From: Methanosarcina sp. KYL-1 | GTDB lineage: Archaea; Halobacteriota; Methanosarcinia; Methanosarcinales; Methanosarcinaceae | Reading direction: 5' to 3' | NCBI RefSeq assembly: GCF_024372725.1 | Contig: NZ_VOUA01000011.1 | Location: 32,678 to 96,677, forward strand | DNA length: 64,000 bases | Shown here: in pieces, positions 9,477 through 18,515 of the stretch | Numbering within the stretch: position 1 is the first letter of the stretch | How the letters are laid out: each line of letters starts with the position of its first letter | Position numbers and translations under genes: made by a program | Notes under the pieces: model-generated | What the model saw: only the letters and a program-made list of their open reading frames with translations | Told to the model about the DNA's origin: nothing | Databases searched by the model: none

Positions 9477-10475
9477 ATGATATTCGAGAAAATTCACACT
9501 GTTCCTACTTCCGATGAATTAACTAACAAAGCATTCAAAAGGGCATCGAGGGCGATGTCCGGGAAAACAATTGATGGGAGGGAAAGCCGGCTCAAGGCCA
9601 ATGAGTCCATGATGCTGACTGCTGCAAACATCTTTTCCGATAACCTTGCAAACATTGTCAGGCGTTTCCCCAGTTTTGAACATTTGCCCCGCTTCTATTA
9701 TGAACTTACCGACATCCTTGTGGGTGTGGAGAAGCTCAAGATGGCCCTGGCCTCCGTGGACTGGGCAAGCGGGAAGATCCATGAAGTTTCCAGGGTCTAC
9801 GTCGGAAAAATCCGGGATGCTGAAAGCCCTGAAACTCCCCGAAAAGAGGCTTTCGGGAGGATGGCATCCATTATCAAGTCAATCAACAAGGACCTCCTCT
9901 TCTTAAATGAGGCCAGAAACATCTTGAGGAAACTCCCTGAAGTTCTGGAAGAGCCCACCGTCGTGGTTGCGGGCTATCCTAATGTTGGGAAGTCCAGTTT
10001 TGTCACAAGAATTACCGGGGCAACCCCGGAAATCGCGCCCTATCCCTTTACTACAAAAGGTGTGACAATCGGGCACTTTACCCGAAATATGGTCCGCTAC
10101 CAGGTAATGGACACCCCCGGGCTTCTTGACCGTCCGATGTCCGAGAGGAATGATATCGAACTGCAGGCTATTACCGCGATCAGCTATCTGGACGCTGTTG
10201 TCATGTTCCTCATGGACCCCAGTGAAAGCTGCGGGTACGAAATCAAAGACCAGATGCGTCTCCTTAAGGAAATCCGGGAAAATTTCAACCTCCCCGTGCT
10301 GGTTGTTGCAAACAAGGCAGACAGGCCGGAATTCCAGAAACTTGATGAAGTCCAGTTCAACATCTCCACGATTACCGGGGAAGGAATTGAAGAGGTAATG
10401 GAAAGGCTGCTGGAGATGATCGAAGAAAAGCGCCTCATTTCCACGCCGGAGCCGGATGAAGAGGCAGAGGCCTGA
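9477..10475 (+). CDS. Nog1/Obg-type GTP-binding protein
   Basis: A 332-residue GTPase of the archaeal Nog1-like group, expected to act in large-subunit ribosome assembly. An N-terminal helical domain (residues 1-155) precedes the G domain: G1 GYPNVGKSS at about 166-174, G2 in YPFTTKGV, G3 DTPG at 212-215, G4 NKAD at 279-282. The C terminus is acidic (PEPDEEAEA), and the protein is much shorter than eukaryotic Nog1, as is normal in archaea. It appears monocistronic. Confidence 0.9.
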   Translation: MIFEKIHTVPTSDELTNKAFKRASRAMSGKTIDGRESRLKANESMMLTAANIFSDNLANIVRRFPSFEHLPRFYYELTDILVGVEKLKMALASVDWASGKIHEVSRVYVGKIRDAESPETPRKEAFGRMASIIKSINKDLLFLNEARNILRKLPEVLEEPTVVVAGYPNVGKSSFVTRITGATPEIAPYPFTTKGVTIGHFTRNMVRYQVMDTPGLLDRPMSERNDIELQAITAISYLDAVVMFLMDPSESCGYEIKDQMRLLKEIRENFNLPVLVVANKADRPEFQKLDEVQFNISTITGEGIEEVMERLLEMIEEKRLISTPEPDEEAEA

Positions 10476-10539
10476 TTCCTGAAGGGAGCCCGGCCTGAAG
10501 TTCAAGCTGAAACTTCAGGCCCGACTTCTTCCAGCAATT

Positions 10540-10650
10540 AAAATAATTCAAGTAATTTAATAAGTCAAGTAATTCAGATAATTCAAGTAATTTAATAAGT
10601 CAAGTAAGTCAAATGGGCAAACTAAATTTAATAAGTTACTTAAGTCAAAT
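10540..10650 (+). repeat. Short degenerate direct repeats (AATTCAAGTAATTTAATAAGTCAAG family)
   Basis: A run of related 9-25 base units built from AAGTAATTT, AATAAGTCAAG and AAGTCAAATGGG between the converging GTPase and CcdA-like genes. No coding potential. Confidence 0.75.
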
Positions 10651-10653
10651 GGG

Positions 10654-11817
10654 TCAAATAAGCCCGAGTTGAAGCAGCAGGGCCAGTAAGACCAGTATCA
10701 GTCCTGTTGCCAGCCTTATTTCCACGCGCCTTTTTTCCCTGAATTCCGTAACCGCCGTCGGGCTCAGCCCGAAGGAGAGGAGAAACCCCAGGATAATTAC
10801 CGGGAGCAGCAGGCCCAGGTTGTAAAGCCCGAGGTATATTGCTCCTTCCGTGACATTGGTTTTTGTTGACAGAAAGCTCAGGACTGAGAGGTAAATTGCC
10901 CCCACGCAGGGGGCCTTGACCAGGGAAAACATCCCCCCTGCAAGGAAGGACAGCAGCAGGAGGTTTCTTTCCCCCATCCGGCTCATGAAGTCCTTGAGGG
11001 CTTTTGGGGTCCTGAACGTGGATTTTGCATGAGTCTTCAACCAGTATGCGTCGTAGAGGTGCCAGAGCCCGAGGACTCCGGTCAGAAGTACCGTCAGGGT
11101 GGTAAAGGTCCTCCGGATTCCGGGCAGGAAATCAATCGTCCCCAGGATGCTTAACCCGGCAAACATGTACATGGTGAAGATCCCTGCCGAAAAGCCGGCG
11201 GTAATCTTCAGCATCTCCTTTTTCCCTCCCTGCTGGGAGAGGGTAATCGAAGCCAGAAATGCCATTACAGCAAGCAGGCAGGGGTTGAAACCTGCAAGGA
11301 TGCCTGCTGTCAGGATTATGAAGGGGTTCAACTTGCTGGCGGTTTCGTTTTGCCCGGCAGGTTTTTCCGGTCCCGAAACACCGCTTTCGGGAGTCATGGG
11401 TGCGGAGGGCGGGTTTTCTATGGCTTCTATCAGCAGGGCTTCGAACAGGGTTTCATTTCCCCCGTAGTCCTGGTATGCGATTACAAAACTCCGGTTGACC
11501 ACGACTGCAGGGACAGAGCTAATCCCGTATTCCTGCATGAGGGAGTAGTCGGCCATTATCTCATGGCTGGAATAGTTGATGTCCGGATACCTTTCAACAA
11601 CTTTTGTCACAACCGGAAGGGCCTGCTGGCATTTAAGGCAGCCTTCTTCGTAAAAATAATCCACATAGACAGCTTCTGCCTGGCCGGGGGAACCAAAAGC
11701 CGGGCTTAGCAGCAAGAAAGAGCAAAGGAGCAGCCCGAGTATTCCCTTAATGGCATGATGTAGCTGAACAGGTTGTTCTTTCATAGTTCTCTTCTGAAGC
11801 CATTTTCGTGGAAACAT
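10654..11817 (-). CDS. Thioredoxin-like domain fused to CcdA/DsbD-type membrane protein
   Basis: A 387-residue membrane protein. After a signal or anchor helix (about 22-43) comes a thioredoxin-fold domain with a CLKC active site (Cys60, Cys63) and the cis-Pro motif SSVPAVVV. A CcdA-like domain with about six membrane helices follows. Its two redox Cys lie in FNPCLLAVMAF and KAPCVGAIYL. The likely role is moving reducing power across the membrane to extracytoplasmic thiols, as in CcdA/ScsB systems. The start is ATG 11817 (GGGAGAAG 6-9 bases upstream) or ATG 11784; both overlap the end of the upstream gene, so the two are probably translationally coupled. Confidence 0.8.
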   Translation of the reverse strand: MFPRKWLQKRTMKEQPVQLHHAIKGILGLLLCSFLLLSPAFGSPGQAEAVYVDYFYEEGCLKCQQALPVVTKVVERYPDINYSSHEIMADYSLMQEYGISSVPAVVVNRSFVIAYQDYGGNETLFEALLIEAIENPPSAPMTPESGVSGPEKPAGQNETASKLNPFIILTAGILAGFNPCLLAVMAFLASITLSQQGGKKEMLKITAGFSAGIFTMYMFAGLSILGTIDFLPGIRRTFTTLTVLLTGVLGLWHLYDAYWLKTHAKSTFRTPKALKDFMSRMGERNLLLLSFLAGGMFSLVKAPCVGAIYLSVLSFLSTKTNVTEGAIYLGLYNLGLLLPVIILGFLLSFGLSPTAVTEFREKRRVEIRLATGLILVLLALLLQLGLI

Positions 11818-12208
11818 TCAAAACTTCTCCCGTATCCGCGGAAACGTAGCCCTCGATAACGTACAGGGTGTTTACACCTGCACAGGCACAGGTCCTTTCC
11901 AGGATCTCAACCTTCCAGACATCTTCTCCTTCCCGGACCGTGCTCCCGTTCAGGTCATACGCGGTATTGCGGATGAGTGTGGTTTTTACGACCCTCCACT
12001 CCGGCACCCTGAAGTGCTCCGAGATGTATGTCGAAGCGATGGAGTCGTTGGCCACGTTTTTTATGGCCCCGGATGCGCTGATGTTGAGTTCCAGGCCAGC
12101 TTCATCCCGTTCATTGCCTGGAAAATCGTGGACAGGTATGACATTCAAGGCAATGATGCCGATAAGAATAACTGCCGAAATGACTGCAAACAGCTCTCCG
12201 CTTTTCAC
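11747..12208 (-). CDS. Membrane-anchored protein with Cys motifs, partner of the CcdA-like protein
   Basis: A 153-residue protein with one N-terminal membrane helix (residues about 7-25), the rest extracytoplasmic. A CxC (ERTCACAG) and a C-terminal CSATSCH could be redox-active or bind metal. Its 3' end overlaps the start of the thioredoxin/CcdA gene by 38-71 bases, so it is the first gene of a two-gene operon and may be its substrate. I do not recognise the family. Confidence 0.6.
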   Translation of the reverse strand: MKSGELFAVISAVILIGIIALNVIPVHDFPGNERDEAGLELNISASGAIKNVANDSIASTYISEHFRVPEWRVVKTTLIRNTAYDLNGSTVREGEDVWKVEILERTCACAGVNTLYVIEGYVSADTGEVLNVSTKMASEENYERTTCSATSCH

Positions 12209-12586
12209 ATTATTCCATTAGAATGACCTGAATATAACTTTTACCAAAATCCATACGATTTCTCTTTTTTATATAATTTTCTTTTTGAATCCGGGACGTT
12301 GGAGAAAGAAAAGAGCAATCAAAATGGCTCTCTGAAAAGAGTCACTACGAAATTAGCTTCTTGAATTAGCTTTCTTGAATTAGCTTTCTTGAATTAGCTT
12401 TCTTTGATTCAGCTTCCTTGCTATTTAATAAAAGATGTAATCTCTTGCAAGGAAGTCTGGGAAAACAGTGGGAAAGTAAGGAAGTATTGGAAAGCAGGTG
12501 GAAACTTAAGAAATTACGGGGCAGCAGAGGGGAACGGAGGGATATCTGCCTCCGCCAAACCTGCTTCTTTAAGCCCCTTTTCCCTT
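12209..12586. other. Intergenic with 13-15-bp tandem repeat (about 12350-12420)
   Basis: AATTAGCTTTCTTG recurs about five times with drift. The rest is AT-rich promoter DNA for the leftward Cys-motif gene. No gene is seen. Confidence 0.7.
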
Positions 12587-13699
12587 TCAGAGGACTTTTT
12601 CCATAATGCCAAGTGCTTTTTCAATGTCTGCCATGGATGCTGCATAGGAAATTCTTATGTAGCCGTCGCCTCCGCTTCCGAAAGCTGTCCCGGGTACAAC
12701 TACCACTCCGTTTGAGATCAGTTTGGAAGCTACTTCTGCGGAGTTGGAGACTTTCGGGAAGGCGTAGAAAGCCCCTTTGGGGAGCGGGCATTCCATTCCA
12801 AGCTCATTGAGGCCTTTTACCAGCACGTCCCTGCGCTTCCTGAACTCTTCGCGCATGGTTGTGACCGAGTCCTGCGGGCCTGTCACGGCAGCGTGGGCGG
12901 CTTTCTGGGCGATGGAGTTGGCGCAGGCCTGGATGTACTGGTGCACCTTAAGCATCTGGGCCGTATACTCCTGCTTTGCGGCTACGTATCCGAGCCTCCA
13001 CCCGGTCATGGCATAGCTCTTGGAAGTTGCGTTTACCGTGATTACATTGTCCGAATAACTGGCAGGGCTTACGTGTTCCCCTTCGTAGATGAAGTATTCG
13101 TAGACTTCGTCCGAGATAATCGTTATTCCGTGGTCGTCGGCAATTTCGGCAAGGGCCTTGATGTCGGCCTTGCTTGCAACGGCGCCCGTGGGGTTGGAGG
13201 GGGAGTTAAGGATAATGGCCTTTGTCTTCGGGGTGATTTTCTCGAGCACGGTTTCCGGCTTCATGGTAAGGTCTTCTGCAAGGGGGACACTTACGGACTT
13301 TCCGTTCAGGATCTCGACAAGGGCGTTGTAGGATACGAAGCCGGGGTTTGAGATAAGGACCTCATCTCCCGGGTTCAGGAGGGCTGCCAGGGCGATTGCC
13401 AGGGCTTCAGATGCCCCTGAGGTGACGATTATTTCCTGGGGGGATACTGAAAACCCGTTCTCCTCCTGGAACTTGCGGCTCAGGGCTTCCCTCAGTTCCG
13501 GGATTCCCGGGCCCACGGTGTAGCCTGTAAAACCTTCGTTTATGGCTTTGATTGCTGCGGCCTTGATATGCTTCGGGGTGTCGAAGTCAGGCTGCCCCAA
13601 TCCGAGGTTGATGGCGTTTGAGCCTGCAGCTTCGAAGATCTTCCGGATCCCTGATGTGTCTATCCTGAGTACGTTCTCTGAAAACTTCATGTCCTTCAT
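12587..13699 (-). CDS. PLP-dependent aminotransferase, class I (aspartate aminotransferase family)
   Basis: A 370-residue cytoplasmic transaminase. PLP Lys227 lies in ATSKSYAMTGWRLGY; NSPSNPTGA, SDEVYEYF and YIRISYA (with the substrate-carboxylate Arg) are the other family motifs. The N-terminal GLGQPDFDTP is typical of the I-gamma group. The donor could be aspartate or another amino acid. Starts at ATG 13699 or ATG 13690 (MKFSENVL). No clear operon partner. Confidence 0.88.
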   Translation of the reverse strand: MKDMKFSENVLRIDTSGIRKIFEAAGSNAINLGLGQPDFDTPKHIKAAAIKAINEGFTGYTVGPGIPELREALSRKFQEENGFSVSPQEIIVTSGASEALAIALAALLNPGDEVLISNPGFVSYNALVEILNGKSVSVPLAEDLTMKPETVLEKITPKTKAIILNSPSNPTGAVASKADIKALAEIADDHGITIISDEVYEYFIYEGEHVSPASYSDNVITVNATSKSYAMTGWRLGYVAAKQEYTAQMLKVHQYIQACANSIAQKAAHAAVTGPQDSVTTMREEFRKRRDVLVKGLNELGMECPLPKGAFYAFPKVSNSAEVASKLISNGVVVVPGTAFGSGGDGYIRISYAASMADIEKALGIMEKVL

Positions 13700-13818
13700 G
13701 TCAGACCCTCCTGCTCTTATTCCTGCCGGTTTTTATGTTTCCTGCCAGTGGGTTCCCATGCCAGCGGCCCGCAGGCTCAGGATGTCCCGGCCTTTTTCGG
13801 GCTTTTGTTTCAGGGTTT

Positions 13819-14433
13819 TTATTCGATATTCGTGTGCCTTGACTTGAGTTCGGCTTCCGAGGCCCCTGTAAGCATAATCAGCTGGGCGATTACCGAGTCC
13901 AGGAACACAAGTGAGGTGATCTCAAAAGCAGTTCCCAGGGGAGGCAGGTTTTTGTAATCTCCCCGCATGTTCCTCTCAAGGTAGCCTCCTGCGTCGAGGT
14001 CGTTTTTGGCCTTGCTCGGGAGAACCATGGCTATGTCCGAAATCCTGCCGAGTGTAGACTCTTTTTTGGAAGTGACCGTTATCAGGGGTGATCCGATATC
14101 CTTTACGATTTTCCCAAGGTCAGCTATGGAACGGGTTTCCCCTGACCCTGAGATCGCAATCACGACATCTTCCTCGCGCACGGCCGGGGTGGTGGTCTCT
14201 CCGACAACATACACGGTAAACCCGAGGTGCATGAGGCGCATGGCAAAAGCCTTGGCAACAAGCCCTGACCTTCCGGCACCCATTACAAAGACCCTTTCGC
14301 CTTCAAGGATTTTTTTGAGCATGCCTTTTATGGCTTCCTGGTCAAGCTTGCCAATCACGTCATTTAGCTGATCCACAATCAATCTCATTGATAACAGTAC
14401 ATCTTCGCAGTCATTTACCTGAAATTCTTTCAT
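13819..14433 (-). CDS. hxlB: 6-phospho-3-hexuloisomerase (SIS domain)
   Basis: About 204 residues. It interconverts 3-hexulose 6-phosphate and fructose 6-phosphate in the ribulose monophosphate pathway, which archaea use in reverse to make ribulose 5-phosphate and formaldehyde. SIS motifs are visible: FVMGAGRSGLVAKAFAMRL and AISGSGETRS, with the C-terminal GTAFEITSLVFLD helix. ATG at 14433 (MKEFQV) is preferred over the longer frame from 14493 because homology starts there. The synthase partner (in Methanosarcina fused to Fae) is not next door. Confidence 0.88.
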   Translation of the reverse strand: MKEFQVNDCEDVLLSMRLIVDQLNDVIGKLDQEAIKGMLKKILEGERVFVMGAGRSGLVAKAFAMRLMHLGFTVYVVGETTTPAVREEDVVIAISGSGETRSIADLGKIVKDIGSPLITVTSKKESTLGRISDIAMVLPSKAKNDLDAGGYLERNMRGDYKNLPPLGTAFEITSLVFLDSVIAQLIMLTGASEAELKSRHTNIE

Positions 14434-14821
14434 ACGAGTTCTCCGAAAAAAATATTGGGGCAACTCCCCAATTTCCTTATCGATAATAATCAATTGGTTA
14501 GCGCTTGATTTACCGATCTACATCAAATAACTAACGATGGTTCCTTAAATTATTTACTAATCTAATGAAAGTCCTTTAACTTATTAATGACAGTTCATTA
14601 AATTATTCGTGTATAATCTCCCCGAAAGCTTTCGAAAACCTTTCGGGAAGGGTATCCGGGCAAATTCCCGGAAAGCTTCATGCAATTGCTTCTGCTACTT
14701 CTGCTGCTTCCGCTGCAGGCCCGGGTTCTATGAGGGGGCGGGCGTGTATCCGGACAAATTCCCGGAAAACTTCCTTACAATGCCTCTGCGCATGTCGGTT
14801 GCCTCTGCGCATGTCGACCTT
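14434..14821. other. Intergenic with 23-bp direct repeat
   Basis: A unit beginning GTATCCGGGCAAATTCCCGG occurs at about 14652 and again at about 14745, with two substitutions. CCTCTGCGCATGTCG is also doubled near 14780-14818. The AT-rich part near 14500-14600 is probably the hxlB promoter. No gene is seen. Confidence 0.6.
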
Positions 14822-15334
14822 TTATCGGGAGCTTTGCGGTTCCGTCTTATAATTGATTGCCTTCAGTTCCCAGCTTTCAATATTGCTTCTGAATTCCTGG
14901 TAGAGCCGCTGTATGTCGCAATCGCTTCCGTTCCAGTAGAAGTCTTTACGCACGTCTCCTCTCCGGAGTTCTTCAACAATAAATTTGGATAAATGAAAAA
15001 GGGCTTTTTTGCTGGAAAATGGGATACTGTAGTTCACCCGATATCCGCCTGAGGTTTTCCCGTAGGAAACCAGTGTGTACCCCTTGCTTTCATATTCGGT
15101 GATGTCATCAAAATCGCAGATAATCTCAAACTCATGAACGGTGGAAGGGTCCACTTTTGAGATCCCTAAAAGTACCTGCGCTATGATGTAATCGGGAACC
15201 TTACGTCCGAACCATACGGCAATCTTTCCGTAGGTACAGATCACATTGACGTCGTTCCTGCCCATCTCAAAGGAACCGAGGGACTGGGGAGGGAATATTT
15301 TTACTTCCAGGTCTTGTGTCTTCTGGGCACACAT
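14822..15334 (-). CDS. Conserved hypothetical protein, third gene of the Era/DUF2073 operon
   Basis: About 170 residues, soluble, no signal peptide. YGKIAVWFGRKVPDYIIAQV, then a KALFHLSKFIVEELRRGDV helix; I recognise no domain. ATG at 15334 begins about 15 bases after the DUF2073 stop; GTG at 15343 is an alternative. It is the last gene of a tight three-gene leftward operon with the Era-like GTPase and DUF2073 protein. Confidence 0.65.
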   Translation of the reverse strand: MCAQKTQDLEVKIFPPQSLGSFEMGRNDVNVICTYGKIAVWFGRKVPDYIIAQVLLGISKVDPSTVHEFEIICDFDDITEYESKGYTLVSYGKTSGGYRVNYSIPFSSKKALFHLSKFIVEELRRGDVRKDFYWNGSDCDIQRLYQEFRSNIESWELKAINYKTEPQSSR

Positions 15335-15348
15335 TGTTTCCACTTCAT

Positions 15349-15717
15349 TTATTCACTTGCAGAGACAAGTGCACTGATAAGGTTCCGGTCCTTTTTGAGG
15401 GTTTTGAGCTGGTTTGCAGGTCCTATCACAGTGAGCCTTTTATTACTCTGTTTTTTGAAGAATTTTCCCAGCAAGGAGGCGTCCGTATTTGCGGGGTAGC
15501 TCTGCATCTCAATTCCAGAAAACACATCCGGCTGGATGGCCGACATTGTCATTTCGATGAGCTTTGCTTCCTCCATAGGGTTTAAGCCCTTTTCAAGCAC
15601 CAGGATTTTTCCTTTCCTTACCTCGTCGATGATATAGCGGACTTTTTCCATCGAAGCCATCTGGGATATCTTGGCTTCGGATACAAGATCCATTTGAATT
15701 CCCTGCATGTCGATCAC
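15349..15717 (-). CDS. DUF2073 protein
   Basis: A 122-residue archaeal protein of family DUF2073, always found next to an Era-like GTPase and thought to work with it; molecular role unknown. Visible features: an N-terminal helix (MDLVSEAKISQMASMEKVRY) and a C-terminal segment with RLTVIGPANQLKTLKKD. Its ATG overlaps the GTPase stop by 4 bases, indicating translational coupling. Confidence 0.82.
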   Translation of the reverse strand: MIDMQGIQMDLVSEAKISQMASMEKVRYIIDEVRKGKILVLEKGLNPMEEAKLIEMTMSAIQPDVFSGIEMQSYPANTDASLLGKFFKKQSNKRLTVIGPANQLKTLKKDRNLISALVSASE

Positions 15718-16355
15718 CCGAACTGTTTTGCAAGTGCTTCATAAAACGAGTCCATTCCGACTCCTTCAAGCGCTGAGACCGGAACCATCGGGTGCTGTGG
15801 GAAGGCTTCCTTGATAACTCCGGGGTCGGCATCCGGAAGGTCAACCTTGTTTGCAACTATCAAGAGGGGCAGGTTTCTGGCTTCCATATTCCCGATTACC
15901 GTCACATTAACCTGTGTGTACGGGTTTTCAGTGGAGTCCATGACCAGGATGACCCCGTCAAGGTCTTCGAGCCACTTAACGGCTTCGATCACACCTTCCG
16001 TTGCTTCCTTGGACCTTTTCTTCGACTCGACATCGTTCATCCCCTGCTCCATGAAATCATGGAAATCGATTTTCGTGGCAAGTCCGGGGGTGTCCACGAT
16101 ATCAAGGGTGATTGTGTGCCCGTTTGCTTCGATGGTGAGGCCGTTCCGGCGTTTTGCATGCCTGGTTTCGTGGGCGATATGCGACACGGAGCCCATGGTT
16201 TCCTCATTCCCTACCCAATCGTGAAGGATCCGGTTGCTGAGGGTTGTCTTGCCGGCGTTAGGGGGTCCGTAGATTCCTATACAAGCTCCCTTTTTCTTAA
16301 ACATCTTATTAAAGATCTTTGAAAAGCTTACCTTAAATCGTTTTATCATACTCAT
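15714..16355 (-). CDS. Era-like small GTPase
   Basis: A 213-residue archaeal Era-like GTPase. After a basic N terminus the G domain shows G1 GPPNAGKTTLSN, G3 DTPG (in LDIVDTPGLATK), G4 NKVD and G5-like SAL. No KH domain, unlike bacterial Era, so RNA binding is not implied. GGAGGGAAGC precedes the ATG at good spacing. First gene of the operon with DUF2073; a role in ribosome biogenesis or translation is inferred only from family. Confidence 0.85.
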   Translation of the reverse strand: MSMIKRFKVSFSKIFNKMFKKKGACIGIYGPPNAGKTTLSNRILHDWVGNEETMGSVSHIAHETRHAKRRNGLTIEANGHTITLDIVDTPGLATKIDFHDFMEQGMNDVESKKRSKEATEGVIEAVKWLEDLDGVILVMDSTENPYTQVNVTVIGNMEARNLPLLIVANKVDLPDADPGVIKEAFPQHPMVPVSALEGVGMDSFYEALAKQFG

Positions 16356-17250
16356 TGCTTCCCTCCGTTGGGAAAGGCATACACCTAAGGATTTTCGGAT
16401 TGCTTTCCTTATGAGTGGATGGTGTTTTGCACAACTCTGCTATCTTAATCGACCCATGCATATAAATAATTTTCATTTGTTGAGTCCAGGAAACCGCAGA
16501 AATTGAAGACACTCGGCTTCCTCTCCGGTATAAGCCCTGGATATAATAAGGATATTTGCACCCTTTCTCATATGGAGGCGCAACTGCCTCCGTGAAAATA
16601 ACACCAGGATATAAATAAATTTCTTGTCAAATGCCTGTTTTCCGGGAGTAAATTCCTTGAAAGGCTTTATTTTCATGAGGAACTTTCATGTCTTCCGCAA
16701 ATACTTTTCCCGAGTGTAAAACTTTTTTTAGGTGCGTACAGATTCTCTGTATGTTCCTTTAAATAACTTCCTATAACTTCCTATTTCCATTCCGGATTCT
16801 AACAATAAAAATGACTGTTAACAACACAGGTCCGACCCTCAGTATGTCGTTTTCATCCGGGTTGCGTCTGTGTTTCTAAAATGCCTTTTTAGCCTTTTTC
16901 CCGTTATTCAGCCTTTTTCTCGAGATTACGGTACGAAAATTCCTGTCTTCCGGGTTTTGCGTTTTTTCCTTTTTCCTGGCACTTCAGGGCAAATTAAGGC
17001 GTTTTTTCTGCAGATGTGCTCAACAATCCATATATGCACCTCAGGAAGAGCGGTTTTTGCCGGATCTCGCCGCAGGTGCTTACCTGTGTTTCACGGTACG
17101 GTTATTTTGCTTAACTCTGAACTTAAGCGCTATTCCTATATTTATCTTTTTTACTTTTTATGGAAGGGGCTTCAGGGGAGCAGTATTTTTTTCTTTTTCG
17201 GCAGTATTTTCCTTTCCCTCGTGGCTTTGCTTTTCCCGGGCAGGGCCTTT
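16356..17250. other. About 900-bp region with no credible gene
   Basis: AT-rich promoter DNA for the Era-like operon lies near 16440-16470. CTATAACTTC is tandemly repeated near 16768. Several short frames cross the region but show no family features, no convincing start sites and biased composition. I see no RNA gene. Confidence 0.4.
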
Positions 17251-18246
17251 TCATTTGTCCCTTATGGAGGAATTTATGGCTACTTCGGCTATGTTTGAGC
17301 CCAGGTCTCCTATCCTGGAGAGGCTGTCCACAACCATCCCGAGGGATATCATGGTTTCGTGGGATTCCAGGTTGAGGATGGATGCGTTCAGTTCCTTTAC
17401 CCGGGGCCGCATGCTGTTGATGCCGTCGATTACCTTGTTGGCAAGGGGTGTATCCGCATTATAAAGGGAATCCATTGCCTGCTTCACAAGTTCCATGTAA
17501 GTGTTGCTTAGGTCCTCAATCTCTTCCATTACATCGGCACGAACAGCGGTTTCCAGCTTTGAGGCAACGTTTGCTATCCTCTGGGCGTGGTCTGCGATTC
17601 TTTCCAGGGGGCTTGCCGCCATCCTGAAATCGTGGTATTCCTCGATACTTGTTTCCGAGGAGTCGGGTATCCTGCCCCCGCAAAGGACGGACCTGAACTG
17701 CTTGGAGATCATGAGGTACAACCTGTCTACCTCGTCATCCCTCTGGCTCACGTCCAGGGCAAGGTCGTGGTCAACAGTCCGCAGAGCCCTTATGGCATCC
17801 TCTTGCATGGAACTTGTGATCAGGAACATCCGGTGTACGCCTTTTTTGATAGGGAGTTCACTGGGGTTCAGGAGGTCCTGGATGACCACGCAGTTTGCGC
17901 TTTCCTCGATGATTTCAGGGCCGATCAGTTTGTAACATACCTTCCGGATGATCTGTTTCTGTTCGGAAAGTATCCTCTTTGAGGTGAATTCTATCCTGTC
18001 GTAGCCATAAATGTATGCGGCAATAATATCCCTTTCAAGGGCGTTTCCTTCACAGTCGGTAATGTCGATCTTTTTCGTCTTGAGCGCTTGCCCTTCCAGG
18101 ATCGGGTCAATCACCAGTTTCCCGTCGGGTTGGGTCAGGAGGGAAACCCGCATTCCGGTTTTGATTCCTACTTTTTCAGCCCACTGTTTGGGGAGGGAGA
18201 TAATGAATGTGGATCCGCCGGTCTGTTGAACTTTTCTGGTCTCTAT
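17251..18246 (-). CDS. AbrB-PhoU phosphate-signalling regulator, apparent ATA start
   Basis: About 331 residues. An N-terminal SpoVT/AbrB-type DNA-binding domain (KVQQTGGSTFIISLPKQW) is followed by two PhoU-like helical repeats (DDEVDRLYLMISKQF; PLERIADHAQRIANVA). Archaeal proteins of this form are linked to phosphate uptake control. The only ATG in the 5' part (18153) would cut the AbrB domain in half. The full domain begins at an ATA codon (18244-18246, followed by GAG ACC AGA AAA) with AGGGGA about 7 bases upstream, and a stop lies 4 codons further up. Either ATA initiates, or an A/G sequence error hides an ATG. Confidence 0.8.
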   Translation of the reverse strand: METRKVQQTGGSTFIISLPKQWAEKVGIKTGMRVSLLTQPDGKLVIDPILEGQALKTKKIDITDCEGNALERDIIAAYIYGYDRIEFTSKRILSEQKQIIRKVCYKLIGPEIIEESANCVVIQDLLNPSELPIKKGVHRMFLITSSMQEDAIRALRTVDHDLALDVSQRDDEVDRLYLMISKQFRSVLCGGRIPDSSETSIEEYHDFRMAASPLERIADHAQRIANVASKLETAVRADVMEEIEDLSNTYMELVKQAMDSLYNADTPLANKVIDGINSMRPRVKELNASILNLESHETMISLGMVVDSLSRIGDLGSNIAEVAINSSIRDK

Positions 18247-18515
18247 ATTAATTCCCCTTTTTTACTTAATGAAGTTAAATATCAAGATTTGATACTATTT
18301 GCTACATATTTATAGTATATATCTATTGGTAGTGCTCTAAGGTCATATTATATATAGCAATTGAATCTACTATTTATATTTTTAAGATTTTTAGGTTTTC
18401 AGAAATAAACATATAAAATAAACTTATAATTATTGGTACAACTGTAAAACTTGAATTTATTCATGGTTTCTGCGGGCAGTAAAAATTATTAAAGAACAGC
18501 GCGTTCTGGGGCTGG

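Noticed and set aside
16473..17298. Short frames (67 codons leftward, 142 codons rightward) in the 0.9-kb gap
   Set aside because: No family signal, biased Phe/Leu/Ser composition, and the rightward one runs into the end of the PhoU-like gene.
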